A DNA stretch of 48,239 bases from Desulfosporosinus sp. (GCA_003513495.1 DOPM01000028.1:91391-139629), one strand, 5' to 3'; shown: positions 15,400 through 25,198, counted from the first letter of the stretch. Numbers and translations: made by a program. Notes: generated from the sequence alone by a model not told the origin.

Positions 15400-16977
15400 T
15401 TAATATAAGTTTCTTTCGGACTTTTTAGCAACAAGCGCTTCAGCTCTGGAAATATAATGTGTGTGCAGAAGTTCTTCTGCTTTTTCGCTCATAGGAGCAG
15501 TTAGGAAGTCTGCATAGACTTGTTTAATCTGGGGATTATCATGACTGTTACGCAGTTTTGCATTAGTATCAATTTTGTACAAAGATGCGGCACGCCTGTT
15601 ACGAACTTCGTCTGAAGGAGGGGACGATGCTCGAGGTTGTCCGCCACCATATTGGCAGCCTCCGGGACAAGCCATGACTTCAATGAAAACCCAGGGAGCA
15701 TTACCAGCTCTAATCTGATCCATAACCTTTCTGGCATTGGCCAGACCGGAAATGACAGCAACTTTTACACTACCAAAACCTGGAATATTAACTGCTGCCT
15801 CTTTAACACCCTCCATTCCTCTTACAGGGGTTAACTCCCAAAGTGATGCAGGTGGCTGTTGTCCAGTTATAAGATAATAGGCAGAGCGAGCTGCAGCTTC
15901 CATAACACCACCGGTGGTACCGAAAATTGCACCTGCCCCTGTCCCTGTACCCATCAGCTGGTCATACTCGTCGTCTGGAAGAGAAGTAAAATCGATACCA
16001 GCTCTCTTAATCATTCTGGCAAGTTCTTTTGTTGTAAGAACTACATCCACATCAGGGGTAACATTACTATCATTTAACTCTTTTCTGGCTGAAGTCATTT
16101 CAGGACGTTGACATTCAAATTTCTTTGCAGTACAAGGCATAATGGCTACCGAAAAGATCTTTTTAGGGTCTACATTCTGCTTTTCAGCATAATAGGTTTT
16201 CATTAAAGTTCCTTCCATCTGCTGAGGAGACTTCGCTGTTGATAAATTAGGAATTAGGTCAGGATAAAAATATTCGACAAACTTAACCCAACCCGGGCAA
16301 CATGATGTGAACTGTGGAGTAGGGTGGTGCAATTCCCCTTTAACACGTTTAACAAGTTCTGTGCCTTCTTCCATAATTGTCAGATCAGCAGTGAAATTAG
16401 TATCAAAAATTACGTCAAACCCTAATTTTCTCAAGGCAGCAACTTGTTTGCCCTGTACATTAGTTCCGATAGGCATGCCAAATTCTTCGCCAAGACCAAT
16501 ACGAGTTGCTGGTGCAGTCTGCACTACAACGGTGATATTTGGATCTGCGATGGCTTTTAGTACTTTATTAATGTCATCCCGTTCTGAAATTGCTCCAGAA
16601 GGACACCATTGGATACACTGCCCACAGTTTACACAAACAATTTCACTTTTAATCGGCAGTTCGTAATTTCCAAACACCGATTGAATCTTCTCACATACTT
16701 CAATACATTGACCACAAAGAATACATTTTTGGTCATCTCTGATAATTGAGGGGTTTGCTGGATCAATTGGAACGCGACCACGAACATTTGTTGGCCAACT
16801 GCCTGGTTCATTGTATTGGGTTGGCATCCAACCGTTTCCTCCAACAGCTTTCTCGGCTGTAATTGGTTGGCCACAACCAGCCAAATTTAGCGAGACACCA
16901 GCTAAACTTGCTCCTCCAAAAAACTTAAGGAAAGAACGTCTTGATAAATTTTTCACTTTCCCTGTTTTGCTTTCCAT
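15400..16977 (-). CDS. Exported [FeFe]-hydrogenase catalytic subunit with Tat signal
   Basis: This 525-residue enzyme interconverts H2 and protons. The N-terminus has a twin-arginine signal (LSRRSFLKFFGG) followed by a lipobox-like LNLAGC, so it may be an outward-facing lipoprotein. Two ferredoxin-type clusters follow (CILCGQCIEVC and CVNCGQCIQWCPSGA). The three H-cluster motifs are intact: TSCCPGWVK, MPCTAKKFE and EVMACPGGCQYGGGQP. C-terminal DPEVLYKxYL-type small-subunit sequence is present in modified form. The gene leads an operon with HybA- and HybB-like subunits, a design for H2 oxidation linked to the quinone pool. AAGGTGG lies 8 bases before the chosen ATG; an upstream in-frame GTG overlaps that site. 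Confidence 0.95.
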   Translation of the reverse strand: MESKTGKVKNLSRRSFLKFFGGASLAGVSLNLAGCGQPITAEKAVGGNGWMPTQYNEPGSWPTNVRGRVPIDPANPSIIRDDQKCILCGQCIEVCEKIQSVFGNYELPIKSEIVCVNCGQCIQWCPSGAISERDDINKVLKAIADPNITVVVQTAPATRIGLGEEFGMPIGTNVQGKQVAALRKLGFDVIFDTNFTADLTIMEEGTELVKRVKGELHHPTPQFTSCCPGWVKFVEYFYPDLIPNLSTAKSPQQMEGTLMKTYYAEKQNVDPKKIFSVAIMPCTAKKFECQRPEMTSARKELNDSNVTPDVDVVLTTKELARMIKRAGIDFTSLPDDEYDQLMGTGTGAGAIFGTTGGVMEAAARSAYYLITGQQPPASLWELTPVRGMEGVKEAAVNIPGFGSVKVAVISGLANARKVMDQIRAGNAPWVFIEVMACPGGCQYGGGQPRASSPPSDEVRNRRAASLYKIDTNAKLRNSHDNPQIKQVYADFLTAPMSEKAEELLHTHYISRAEALVAKKSERNLY

Positions 16978-17447
16978 GTGTTTTACCACCTTTTTAGTAA
17001 ACTACTTACAAAATTACAAATATTGAAACTAAATATTTTATTACATCTTCTACCATTTTGGATTTTTAAATTAGGAACAACGTTATTTTCACTTTGTTTT
17101 TGTGAACTTTTACACTTAAAACTATAACTAAACTATAATTTAAAACTTGTGCTTAACCGTATAGAGTTATATGTTTTCCTACTTGGAAAACATACTAATT
17201 GAATAATATTTGATATGGTGAAACAGAAAAACTATATAATAGATCCAATTTTGGGGTACTTAAGATTTGAAGCTCCTTTCTTATAAAATTGTTGAGGCGA
17301 ACTAGCACTCTTATTAAGTTTAATGCCTTAATATCATCTGTCACGTTTATGTACATAAAAAAAGTGTTTTGTAGATAAATAAACTTAAGAAGATTTTGAA
17401 ACAGTTTAAGTAATTTTCTAGTTTTATATTTTCCGACAGTATAAAAA
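16978..17447 (-). other. Intergenic region upstream of the hydrogenase operon
   Basis: This very AT-rich stretch lies between the terminator of the GTPase-nuclease gene and the hydrogenase. A 100-codon open frame crosses it and reads through the terminator. It has no ribosome-binding site and I do not accept it as a gene. I see no -24/-12 element and no convincing sigma-A promoter. Confidence 0.5.
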
Positions 17448-17466
17448 AAAGGCTTTAAAAGCCTTT
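17448..17466 (-). terminator. Terminator of the GTPase-NYN fusion gene
   Basis: AAAGGCTTT pairs with AAAGCCTTT on the minus strand and is followed by a run of U residues. Confidence 0.8.
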
Positions 17467-17558
17467 CATAAAGGGATATTCCGACATACCATAACATTGT
17501 TTTCGGAATACGAAGTGCCGTTTCTATAAAGCTACGGCATATAGGTCTTTAGAATTTT

Positions 17559-20207
17559 TTACTGATTCTTATCTTTATTGACTATTTCCTTCACCTGCTG
17601 TTTCGCGGCTGGAGATAATGCATCTACCAGGTAATTACGACGGATTCCATTTACTTCCTGGTATTCTCTCATGATTCTTTCATTAGCCCCGTCGATCTCA
17701 ACCTTCAGTTCTCTAGCAGATAATAAGGCACATCCTGCCCCCCTAATAATTAGCTGCTGTAAACCGTCTGATGTTGCAACTGTGATATTATATTTCTTCT
17801 GATGATCATGGGCAAATTTTTCAATATACTGGTCTGCCGTTTGTGCCTCCTTAGTATATACCATATGAATATTATGATAGTCTATTACTTCCTCAAAATG
17901 CCCTTGAACACGGTAGGCATCAAACACAACGATAATCTGGCATTTTCGAATCCCCTGATAATTGCTTAGAGTATCAAGTAATTTCATTCTGGCACCATCC
18001 ATATTGTCATCTGCATGCTCTTTGAGTTCAGGCCAGGCGTGGATAATATTATAACCGTCCACAAGGAGATACTCTGCTTTACTTTCCTTCTCTCTGACAT
18101 AGGTAACCGGTTCATAATAACTTTCCCGGGCTGTTTTGCGTTTTTTCCAGACGGACTTCTTCCCTTGGTTAGCATAGAAGGTGTTATTGATGATTTGGTC
18201 AATCTCTTCTAAACTAATCCACCGCTCTTCTGTGTATGAGGCATGATTTGGGGCTATATCTCCCGACAAATCATCGTTTTCCTGAAGATAGCTTTCAACA
18301 TGCATATAGTCTTTTACGGCATACCAATCCACTAAAAAGCCAGCCCCATGGGCACAAAATACAGAACCTGTCGGATTTTCCAAGTCTTTTTCCGAATCAT
18401 AGCCGATACTTTCTATGACCTCTGACCCATTATGGCATGGCTCATATCCTTTTAGGCTGCAAAACAGCCTGCCATGTCCTTTGGTATAGGCAACTACCTC
18501 TTTTTGATAATTCTTCATGGTAACAACAGGGGCACTTCCCACAAGAACTGCTATCTCGTCATTTGTCTGGGTTATTTGACATGTGCCATGCATTTTCTCA
18601 ATGTCAGTCATAGCTCTTCCTACCATTTTCACAGGTAGTTCTAACTGGAAGGCATAATACGGCTCCAACAATAGGGATTCTGCCTCTTTTAAACCCTGGC
18701 GCACTGCCCGGTAGGTAGCCTCTCTGAAGTCACCCCCATCGGTATGCTTATTGTGTGCCCGACCTGAGACCAATGTAATTTTCATATCTGTAATCCCTGA
18801 CCCGGTTAGAACCCCCTTATGTGCTTTTTCGGTTAGATGAGATAGAATAAGCCTTTGCCAGCTTTTACCTAACACATCCTCACTGCATTCTACCCCAAAC
18901 TGCAGACCACTTCCCGGCTCACCCGGCTCCATTAACAGGTGGACCTCCGCATAATGCCGTAGTGGCTCAAAGTGCCCTACCCCTTCAACGACTTTAGCAA
19001 TCGTCTCCTTATAGACAATCCTTCCTGCATCGAAGGCCACATTAACACCAAAACGGCTTTGTATAAGGCTCTGCAGAATCTCAATTTGCACCTCTCCCAT
19101 AATCTGTGCCTGAATTTCTTGCAGCTGCTCATCCCAGACAATATTAAGTTTCGGCTCTTCTTCTTCAATCTGACGCAGCTTAGGAAGCATCACTCTTGGG
19201 TCACAGCCTTCCGGCAGAATAATCTGATAGGACAGCACGGGTTCCAATACTGGTGTACCTGAAGCTTCCTCTATCCCTAAGCCTTCTCCCGGTCTGGTTT
19301 GGCTGAGCCCTGTTACTGCACATACAGAGCCTGCCTCTACCTCGTTAACTTGCTCGTATTTATGTCCAGAATAAATACGGATTTGATTAATCTTCTCTTT
19401 CCAGACACTATTCGTTATGACATCTTTTACTTTAAGCCTTCCGCCAGTAAGCTTCATATAGGTAAGGCGGTTACCCTGCTCATCTCTTGCTATTTTATAT
19501 ATTTTAGCCCCAAATTCATCGGGGTAGGAAGGTATCCTAGCATATTTCACAACGTCCTGCATAAATTGCTCAACGCCCTCTAATTTTAAAGCAGAACCAA
19601 AAAAGCACGGGAAAACTTTACGCTCAGTGATAGCTTTTTTGATCTGTGAAATTTCAATATGTCCCGTTTCTAGTAAAGTTTCCATCATTATTTCTTCACA
19701 CATGGCTAGTTGTTCGTAGAACTCGTCCGTCTGAATTTGACTAAATTCAATACACCCATCATCCAGCTGCCTTTTCAATTCCTTCATTAACTTGTCTTTA
19801 TTAGTCCCATTCTGATCCATTTTATTTACGAATAGAAAAACCGGTATCTGATACATGTGCAGGAGGCGCCACAATGTTTTGGTATGCCCCTGCACCCCGT
19901 CCGCACCACTTACTACTAAAATAGCATAATCCAGCACCTGAAGTGTTCTCTCCATTTCAGCTGAAAAATCCACGTGTCCCGGAGTATCCAGTAAGGTAAT
20001 CTGAATCTTGCCTATTTCAAACATAGCCTGCTTGGAAAAAATGGTGATTCCTCTTGCTCTTTCTAGCTCGAAAGTATCTAAATACGCATCCTTATTGTCC
20101 ACCCTTCCCAATCGACTAATTTTACCGCTCAGATACAGCAAACTCTCAGATAATGTTGTCTTGCCCGCATCTACATGGGCTAATATTCCAATGACTAAGC
20201 TTTTCAT
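17559..20207 (-). CDS. TetM-like ribosomal GTPase fused to a YacP/Rae1-type NYN nuclease domain
   Basis: Residues 1 to about 640 form an EF-G-like ribosomal protection GTPase of the TetM/TetO class. The motifs are AHVDAGKTT (G1), RARGITI (G2), DTPGH (G3) and NKMD (G4). Domains III-V follow, with GSGLQFGVECSEDV and a TetM-like GSGITDMKITLV. After a linker, residues about 705-865 are a NYN/PIN-like domain with the acidic residues expected of YacP/Rae1: LVDGYNIIHAW, VVFDAYRV, TADQYIEKF and VATSDGLQQLI. Rae1 of Bacillus cleaves mRNA in the ribosomal A site. A GTPase that docks at the same site carrying this nuclease suggests ribosome clearing or mRNA surveillance. Tetracycline resistance is possible but unproven. 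At 882 residues it is about 240 longer than TetM. Confidence 0.9.
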   Translation of the reverse strand: MKSLVIGILAHVDAGKTTLSESLLYLSGKISRLGRVDNKDAYLDTFELERARGITIFSKQAMFEIGKIQITLLDTPGHVDFSAEMERTLQVLDYAILVVSGADGVQGHTKTLWRLLHMYQIPVFLFVNKMDQNGTNKDKLMKELKRQLDDGCIEFSQIQTDEFYEQLAMCEEIMMETLLETGHIEISQIKKAITERKVFPCFFGSALKLEGVEQFMQDVVKYARIPSYPDEFGAKIYKIARDEQGNRLTYMKLTGGRLKVKDVITNSVWKEKINQIRIYSGHKYEQVNEVEAGSVCAVTGLSQTRPGEGLGIEEASGTPVLEPVLSYQIILPEGCDPRVMLPKLRQIEEEEPKLNIVWDEQLQEIQAQIMGEVQIEILQSLIQSRFGVNVAFDAGRIVYKETIAKVVEGVGHFEPLRHYAEVHLLMEPGEPGSGLQFGVECSEDVLGKSWQRLILSHLTEKAHKGVLTGSGITDMKITLVSGRAHNKHTDGGDFREATYRAVRQGLKEAESLLLEPYYAFQLELPVKMVGRAMTDIEKMHGTCQITQTNDEIAVLVGSAPVVTMKNYQKEVVAYTKGHGRLFCSLKGYEPCHNGSEVIESIGYDSEKDLENPTGSVFCAHGAGFLVDWYAVKDYMHVESYLQENDDLSGDIAPNHASYTEERWISLEEIDQIINNTFYANQGKKSVWKKRKTARESYYEPVTYVREKESKAEYLLVDGYNIIHAWPELKEHADDNMDGARMKLLDTLSNYQGIRKCQIIVVFDAYRVQGHFEEVIDYHNIHMVYTKEAQTADQYIEKFAHDHQKKYNITVATSDGLQQLIIRGAGCALLSARELKVEIDGANERIMREYQEVNGIRRNYLVDALSPAAKQQVKEIVNKDKNQ

Positions 20208-20607
20208 AATCTATTTCAAATCCTTCTGGTTGTTTTTAATAATTACATCCCTTTAGGCCTGAATGTCAATCTTCTATTATTATGATACTAGCAGCTATGG
20301 TATTTGACAATTAATCTTATAATCATACTTATTCTCGATGGGTATTAGTGGGGTATGTCGCAGAAAGCTAAGTTGTTTCTGTTTTCACGCTCTATCAACA
20401 TCACGGTCTTATTGTTTATTCTGGCATTAAGATAGTACTGATGCACGGTATTAGGAATTTCACTAAATAGTTAGACCCCCTAAATTAAAGGGGGTCAGCA
20501 GAATATTTGTCCAATAAAACAGCATAAACAAGGGCTAAGTTTCGGTCCTCGCGTTTTTCAAAGCCCAATTTCCTGCTATTCCTCATGGGTTTACATTTAT
20601 AACACGA
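20208..20607 (-). other. Intergenic region with a hairpin and a possible gene remnant
   Basis: A perfect 7-bp GC-rich hairpin (GACCCCC...GGGGGTC, 20474-20496) lies 115 bases after ligD and may end its transcript. A minus-strand frame nearby (HQYYLNARINNKTVMLIER) looks protein-like but has no start or ribosome-binding site. It is probably a leftover of a lost gene. Confidence 0.4.
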
Positions 20608-23049
20608 TCATTTAAGCTGCTGATTATTCCGGAAAAAACCGTTCCAGGGGTCATTGCCACCGATCCTCCGTAGCGCCTCCTCCATATTGACGCCGTTTGG
20701 ATCTACTGTGTCCAGTTCATCCCACCCGATGGGCATGGACACTCCGGCCCCTTTTCTCGCTCTCAGGGAATAAGGGGCAATGCTGGTGGCGCCTCTGCCA
20801 TTGCGAATCCAGTCAATGAAGATCTTGTTAGTACGCTTAGCCTTTCTCACATTGCTTGTATAGCGGTCAGGCCACTTCTGCTCCATCACTTGGGCGACGC
20901 TCCTGGCAAAATTGTGAAACCCATCCCATGGGACAGCAGGCTTTAATGGGACGACCACATGGTACCCTTTGCCACCGCTGGTCTTGAGGTAGGAGTTCAG
21001 GGAAAGTTCGGAAAGAATAGTTTTCATATCCCGCACACCCTGGCGCACCCTGCTCAAATCCATTCCCTCATCCGGATCCAGATCAAATACCATCAAATCC
21101 GGCTTTTCCAGCTCCTCCACACGGCTTCCCCAGATATGAAATTCCAGGGTGCCCATTTGCGCTTCGGCAATCAGCCCGACTGGGTTCTCAATGTAGAAGT
21201 AGTCTTCCATTTCTCCGTCACTGGTGGAAATAGGGATGGTGACGATTCCTTTACTGCCCGGACCGGGATGCTTCTTATAGAAGCAGGTCTGGGAGATGCC
21301 CTTAGGACAGCGGACAATGCTTAGAACCCTGTGACTTACATAGGGCAGCATGCGCTCTGCTACCTTTTCGTAATACCGGACCACATCCCCTTTGGTGATT
21401 TCAGGCTCGGTAAAGATTACCTTGTCCGGGTTGCTAATCTTGATTCCTGCGATGATGAGGCTGTTAGCCTTGGCTTTCATGGGTCTCTCCGCTTCTTTGG
21501 CGGATGATGGGGACAATGTTCCGTCATCCGCTTTTTCCTTTTTAATATCCCTGGGATTCTTATCCCCCCGCAGGCCTTTAAAGCTTGCCTGTCTTAAGAG
21601 ATGATCCTTAGTCCATTCAGCAAATTTGATTTCCGCCACCAGTTCAGGTTCAAGCCAGGTGATCTCTTCCTCCGACCTAGGCTTGGGAGCGCGTTGGAAA
21701 GGGGGATCCCTTCTCTTAAGACCCGCAAATTTTCCCTCCAGCTCCTTCACATCAGCTTCCCTCAGGCCGGTGCCGGCACGTCCGGCATAGACTAATTCCC
21801 CGCCGGCATAGACCCCCAGGAGCAGGGAACTTATCCCGCTGGTTTTTCGATCGGAAAGAGTATAGCCTCCGATCACAAATTCCTGCCTTTGATCACATTT
21901 AAGTTTGATCCAGTCGCCGTTTCTTGTTCCGCTGTAGACGGAACGTGCTTTTTTGCCGACGATCCCTTCCATGCCTGCCTCACAGGCTGCGCGGAAACTT
22001 TCCTGTCCCTTCCCTGGGATATGCTGGCTGTAATAGAGATTCTTAGGGGCACCCTCCAGCAAATCTGCCAGTGTCGCCTTCCTGTCGATCAGGGGCTGTT
22101 CCCGGAGATCCGCCCCATCCAGGGCCAGGAGATCAAAGAGGATATAGGTAAGGCTTTGGGCCTGGGGGTTTTTCATATAATTCTGAAGAGCCTGAAAATC
22201 CGTCTTGCCCGCTGGGTCCGTGATGACCATTTCGCCGTCCAGAATCATCGCCCTGCCCCCAGCCCAATCGGTAAGGGAATAGGCGATATCCGGAAACCGC
22301 TTTGTAAAATCATTTCCGTTCCTGGTGATCAGCCGGACGCTGTTGCCTTCAATATAAGCCAGTATCCTGTAGCCATCGTATTTCAACTCATAGAGCCAAT
22401 CCTCACCCACAGGCACAGTATTGACTAATTTGGCTAGCTGCACGCCGGTACTGCCGAAGGGATTCCGGGTGATCTTTTCGTCTTCCCCTTCTTCAATTTC
22501 CCTCATTGTGCGACCGGTTCTGATGCTGGTGGTAAATTCAGAAATCCCCTCGCCGGTTTTGATATACTCATCTTTTTCTTTAAGCAACAACCAGTTATCC
22601 TTCGTCTCCCCCGCTTTCCTTTTCAAGCGCACCAGAGCCCACTTCCCCTTAAGTCGACCTCCTTGCAGAACAAACTTCAGCATTCCTGAACGGAGTCCCT
22701 CATCCACATCCCCATAGGGTTCCCAGAACCCTTCATCCCAGAGCATAACTACACCGCCACCGTATTCCCCTTTGGGAATCGTCCCCTCAAAATTCCTGTA
22801 TTCCAGGGGATGCTTCTCCACCTGTATGGCAAGCCTCTTGTCCCGGGTATCGTAAGAAGGGCCCTTGGGAACTGCCCAGCTCAATAGAGCCCCGTCCCAT
22901 TCGAGGCGAAAATCGTAGTGATCTCTGCGAGCTATATGGTGCTGTACGACAAACCTCAGACCCGCTTCGGCCATTTCTGTCATGCCTTCCGGTTCTGAAG
23001 TCCTGGTAAAATTCCTTTTCTGATTGTATTCCTTGAGTTTTGTGGTCAT
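20608..23049 (-). CDS. ligD: Multidomain DNA ligase D (phosphoesterase-ligase-polymerase)
   Basis: This is an ATP-dependent ligase of bacterial nonhomologous end joining, working with Ku. The 813 residues run phosphoesterase (about 25-180; HHIARRDHYDFRLEWDG), ligase (about 215-515; nucleotidyl lysine in ELKYDGYR, DGEMV, GMEGIVGK) and polymerase/primase (about 540-805; VFDLDPDEG and KTSGGKGYHVVVPL). This is the Pseudomonas-like domain order. GGAG lies 8 bases before the ATG encoding MTTKLKEYN; an open frame continues 62 codons upstream without a site. No ku gene is in the window. The gene is visibly richer in G+C than its neighbours, which suggests transfer from another lineage. Confidence 0.95.
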   Translation of the reverse strand: MTTKLKEYNQKRNFTRTSEPEGMTEMAEAGLRFVVQHHIARRDHYDFRLEWDGALLSWAVPKGPSYDTRDKRLAIQVEKHPLEYRNFEGTIPKGEYGGGVVMLWDEGFWEPYGDVDEGLRSGMLKFVLQGGRLKGKWALVRLKRKAGETKDNWLLLKEKDEYIKTGEGISEFTTSIRTGRTMREIEEGEDEKITRNPFGSTGVQLAKLVNTVPVGEDWLYELKYDGYRILAYIEGNSVRLITRNGNDFTKRFPDIAYSLTDWAGGRAMILDGEMVITDPAGKTDFQALQNYMKNPQAQSLTYILFDLLALDGADLREQPLIDRKATLADLLEGAPKNLYYSQHIPGKGQESFRAACEAGMEGIVGKKARSVYSGTRNGDWIKLKCDQRQEFVIGGYTLSDRKTSGISSLLLGVYAGGELVYAGRAGTGLREADVKELEGKFAGLKRRDPPFQRAPKPRSEEEITWLEPELVAEIKFAEWTKDHLLRQASFKGLRGDKNPRDIKKEKADDGTLSPSSAKEAERPMKAKANSLIIAGIKISNPDKVIFTEPEITKGDVVRYYEKVAERMLPYVSHRVLSIVRCPKGISQTCFYKKHPGPGSKGIVTIPISTSDGEMEDYFYIENPVGLIAEAQMGTLEFHIWGSRVEELEKPDLMVFDLDPDEGMDLSRVRQGVRDMKTILSELSLNSYLKTSGGKGYHVVVPLKPAVPWDGFHNFARSVAQVMEQKWPDRYTSNVRKAKRTNKIFIDWIRNGRGATSIAPYSLRARKGAGVSMPIGWDELDTVDPNGVNMEEALRRIGGNDPWNGFFRNNQQLK

Positions 23050-23231
23050 AAAATTACTCCGGTTCTTTCTCTTACATAAATGCATTACCCGGGGAAAAAC
23101 ACTCTTTGGGACTATTGTTTCCAAATGAATTATAAGTATCCGGAATTCAATTTTCAAAACCACGGTTTTTATAATAAGACTATCCTTGGCGGCAGAGCGA
23201 AGAAGTTCACCGCTTCTGTCATCCCCTCTCC

Positions 23232-23984
23232 TCACAAGCCCTTTTCGGTTAGTATCTTCTCAAACCTTTTTACTGACAATATTTCATTTGTTAGAAATTC
23301 ACCCTTGTAAAACAGACTATACGTGGTAAACGGAGCAGACACATTTTGTGCTTGTTCCGTTGTTTCAAAACGGATACTTTTGAATTCTATCCCTTTTTGT
23401 TTTGCAACGTTTTCAATAAGTGGAACATATTTAGCTGTAAAAGGACATTGATTTGTATAGTACAAAACAAAGCCTTCGATGATTTCTGGTGTTCTTACAT
23501 GGTCTTTAAATCTTGGCTTTAGAGCCTTTTCTTCAAAGGGCAAATATAAAAGCTCGTAAGTAGGCTCTGCTGTGTCAGCTAATACAAACCCTTTGTATCT
23601 TAAAAACTTAGGATCAGAAAGAAAGGGCAATTTCTTTTTTGATGACAGTATAACCAGTCCTTTTTTAACTTTTTCCTTACTGTCCTTGATGCATTCATTT
23701 AAAAGCAAATTGGCATACCCTTGCCCCTTAAACTGTCCAGACACCCAAAGACAATTAATATACATATACCCGTCAGCTTCAATGGGTGACCAAGCTTTTT
23801 CAGCAGGGATATATTCTATAAAACATTTACCACGTACGTCACACTTTTTGAAAACCAGTCCATCATCAAACCGTTTAGAAAGCCACTGCTTTTTCGGTGC
23901 AACTTGGCAGTCTTTGTTATTTGAAATGGCACAACAAATATGCTCTTTCTCAAGATTATCCTTTGTTAAGGTTATAATCTCCAT
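23232..23984 (-). CDS. GNAT N-acetyltransferase with C-terminal YoaP-like domain
   Basis: This 250-residue protein has an N-terminal acetyltransferase fold. The acetyl-CoA-binding stretch is around CLWVSGQFKGQGYANLLL. The C-terminal half has a thioredoxin-like YoaP region (YYTNQCPFTAKYVPLIENVA). This is the layout of Bacillus YoaP. The substrate is unknown. AAGGAGTG precedes the ATG. The gene stands alone between ligD and a degraded stretch. Confidence 0.82.
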   Translation of the reverse strand: MEIITLTKDNLEKEHICCAISNNKDCQVAPKKQWLSKRFDDGLVFKKCDVRGKCFIEYIPAEKAWSPIEADGYMYINCLWVSGQFKGQGYANLLLNECIKDSKEKVKKGLVILSSKKKLPFLSDPKFLRYKGFVLADTAEPTYELLYLPFEEKALKPRFKDHVRTPEIIEGFVLYYTNQCPFTAKYVPLIENVAKQKGIEFKSIRFETTEQAQNVSAPFTTYSLFYKGEFLTNEILSVKRFEKILTEKGL

Positions 23985-24086
23985 ATAATCACACTCCTTT
24001 CACACACACTAAGTGGGATTTTCGCTTTAAATAACCACTATCTATTTGATAAGGCTATTATACTCTATCTAATACGCCAGCCTATG

Positions 24087-24213
24087 TCATATTAAAGATA
24101 ATGTTTCAATGTGTACAGCAGTTCTGCTTTCACATCATTTCCGTGCTTCATCTAACATCAGCTTCTTTGTCTCTAACAGCATACATACCAGCCATTTACC
24201 AAAACTATCTCTT
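24087..24213 (-). pseudogene. Probable gene remnant with an internal stop
   Basis: A minus-strand frame reads FGKWLVCMLLETKKLMLDEA, then ARK, a TGA, and CESRTAVHIETLSLI before a second stop. The residue pattern on both sides of the TGA looks like one protein C-terminus with a broken codon. I do not recognise the family. No start or ribosome-binding site is present, so it is a fragment at best. Confidence 0.3.
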
Positions 24214-24296
24214 TAAGGAACGATGAAGAAGGAATTAGCAAGCATTGGGTAGAAATTATACCTACACGTAAAAATAGGAACACGAGGTTGATTACA

Positions 24297-24986
24297 ATGA
24301 ACGAAGCACTTTTTGACCCCGTTGCTGCACATTATGATTCCTGGTATGATACTGAGCTTGGATCAGTATCTGATCAAGTTGAACGTCACCTGGCCCAGTC
24401 CATGTTTAAGGCACCAGGTCTAAAGGTTCTTGAGATAGGATGTGGTACCGGACAATATACCAGCTGGCTTGTGCAAGAGGGATATCAGGTCACAGCTGTC
24501 GATATTTCCAGTGAAATGATGGGCCTAGCCAAAAAGAAACTATCGATTGTAGAAAACAACTTAAGAGCTATGCCTGTTCACTGGTGGCATGCTGATATTA
24601 CGAAAATTCTTGATCAACTTGAATTTTATGATGGCATTTTTTCCATGACCGCTTTTGAATTTGTACCTGAGCCGGAAAACGTCTTGAAAAAACTTTTTAA
24701 TCATTTAAAGCCAGGGGGCTGTTTAATGATCGGCCTCATCGCCGGCATGAGTTCCTGGAGTGAATACTATGCGGAGGCAGCTCGTAACAACCCCACTTCT
24801 GTCTTCGCCCGTGCTGCTCTTTATACTAAAGAGGAAATATATTCTTGGAAAATTGGTGTATCTGTCGAAATTGGAGAATGTCTTTTCTTCCCACCGAATG
24901 TTCAAACAACATCTGAAGCCCTTTCTATCGAGGAGAAAAGAGAAGGAAATCCAGGGTTTTTAGTAGCAAAGTGGGTAAAGGGCTGA
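24297..24986 (+). CDS. Class I SAM-dependent methyltransferase
   Basis: This 229-residue protein has a Rossmann-type methyltransferase fold. Motif I is VLEIGCGTGQYTSWL (about residue 46), the acidic end of strand 2 is VTAVDIS, and the post-motif region is FSMTAFEFVPEPENVLKKLF. It is of the type that methylates small molecules. The substrate cannot be read. The ATG behind GAGGT is chosen over a TTG three codons upstream. It has its own terminator and is not part of the following operon. Confidence 0.88.
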   Translation: MNEALFDPVAAHYDSWYDTELGSVSDQVERHLAQSMFKAPGLKVLEIGCGTGQYTSWLVQEGYQVTAVDISSEMMGLAKKKLSIVENNLRAMPVHWWHADITKILDQLEFYDGIFSMTAFEFVPEPENVLKKLFNHLKPGGCLMIGLIAGMSSWSEYYAEAARNNPTSVFARAALYTKEEIYSWKIGVSVEIGECLFFPPNVQTTSEALSIEEKREGNPGFLVAKWVKG

Positions 24987-25004
24987 TAAATTAACGAGTC
25001 AAAA

Positions 25005-25039
25005 AATAAGGAAGTCCAGCATTACTGGACTTCCTTATT
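25005..25039 (+). terminator. Terminator of the methyltransferase gene
   Basis: A perfect 15-bp stem (AATAAGGAAGTCCAG and its complement) has a five-base loop, with A-rich sequence before it and AT-rich sequence after it. Confidence 0.85.
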
Positions 25040-25198
25040 ATATAATTATTAAGTATTGTTAAGTACTTATTAGATAGAGACATTAATTTATAGACCCTTT
25101 TTTCACACAGTGGTATAATCATACTATTTAGATCACCTTAAAACGAATATTAATAATACTAAGTAATAACAAAGATTAAAAAGAAGGAACTTAACATT

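Noticed and set aside
17195..17497. 100-codon minus-strand frame after the GTPase-NYN gene
   Set aside because: It includes the terminator of the preceding gene and has no ribosome-binding site.
17559..20207. Calling the GTPase simply a tetracycline resistance gene
   Set aside because: The extra nuclease domain and absence of mobile-element context make resistance only one of several possible roles.
21889..22428. 179-codon plus-strand frame opposite ligD
   Set aside because: Antisense shadow of a well-supported gene in GC-rich DNA.
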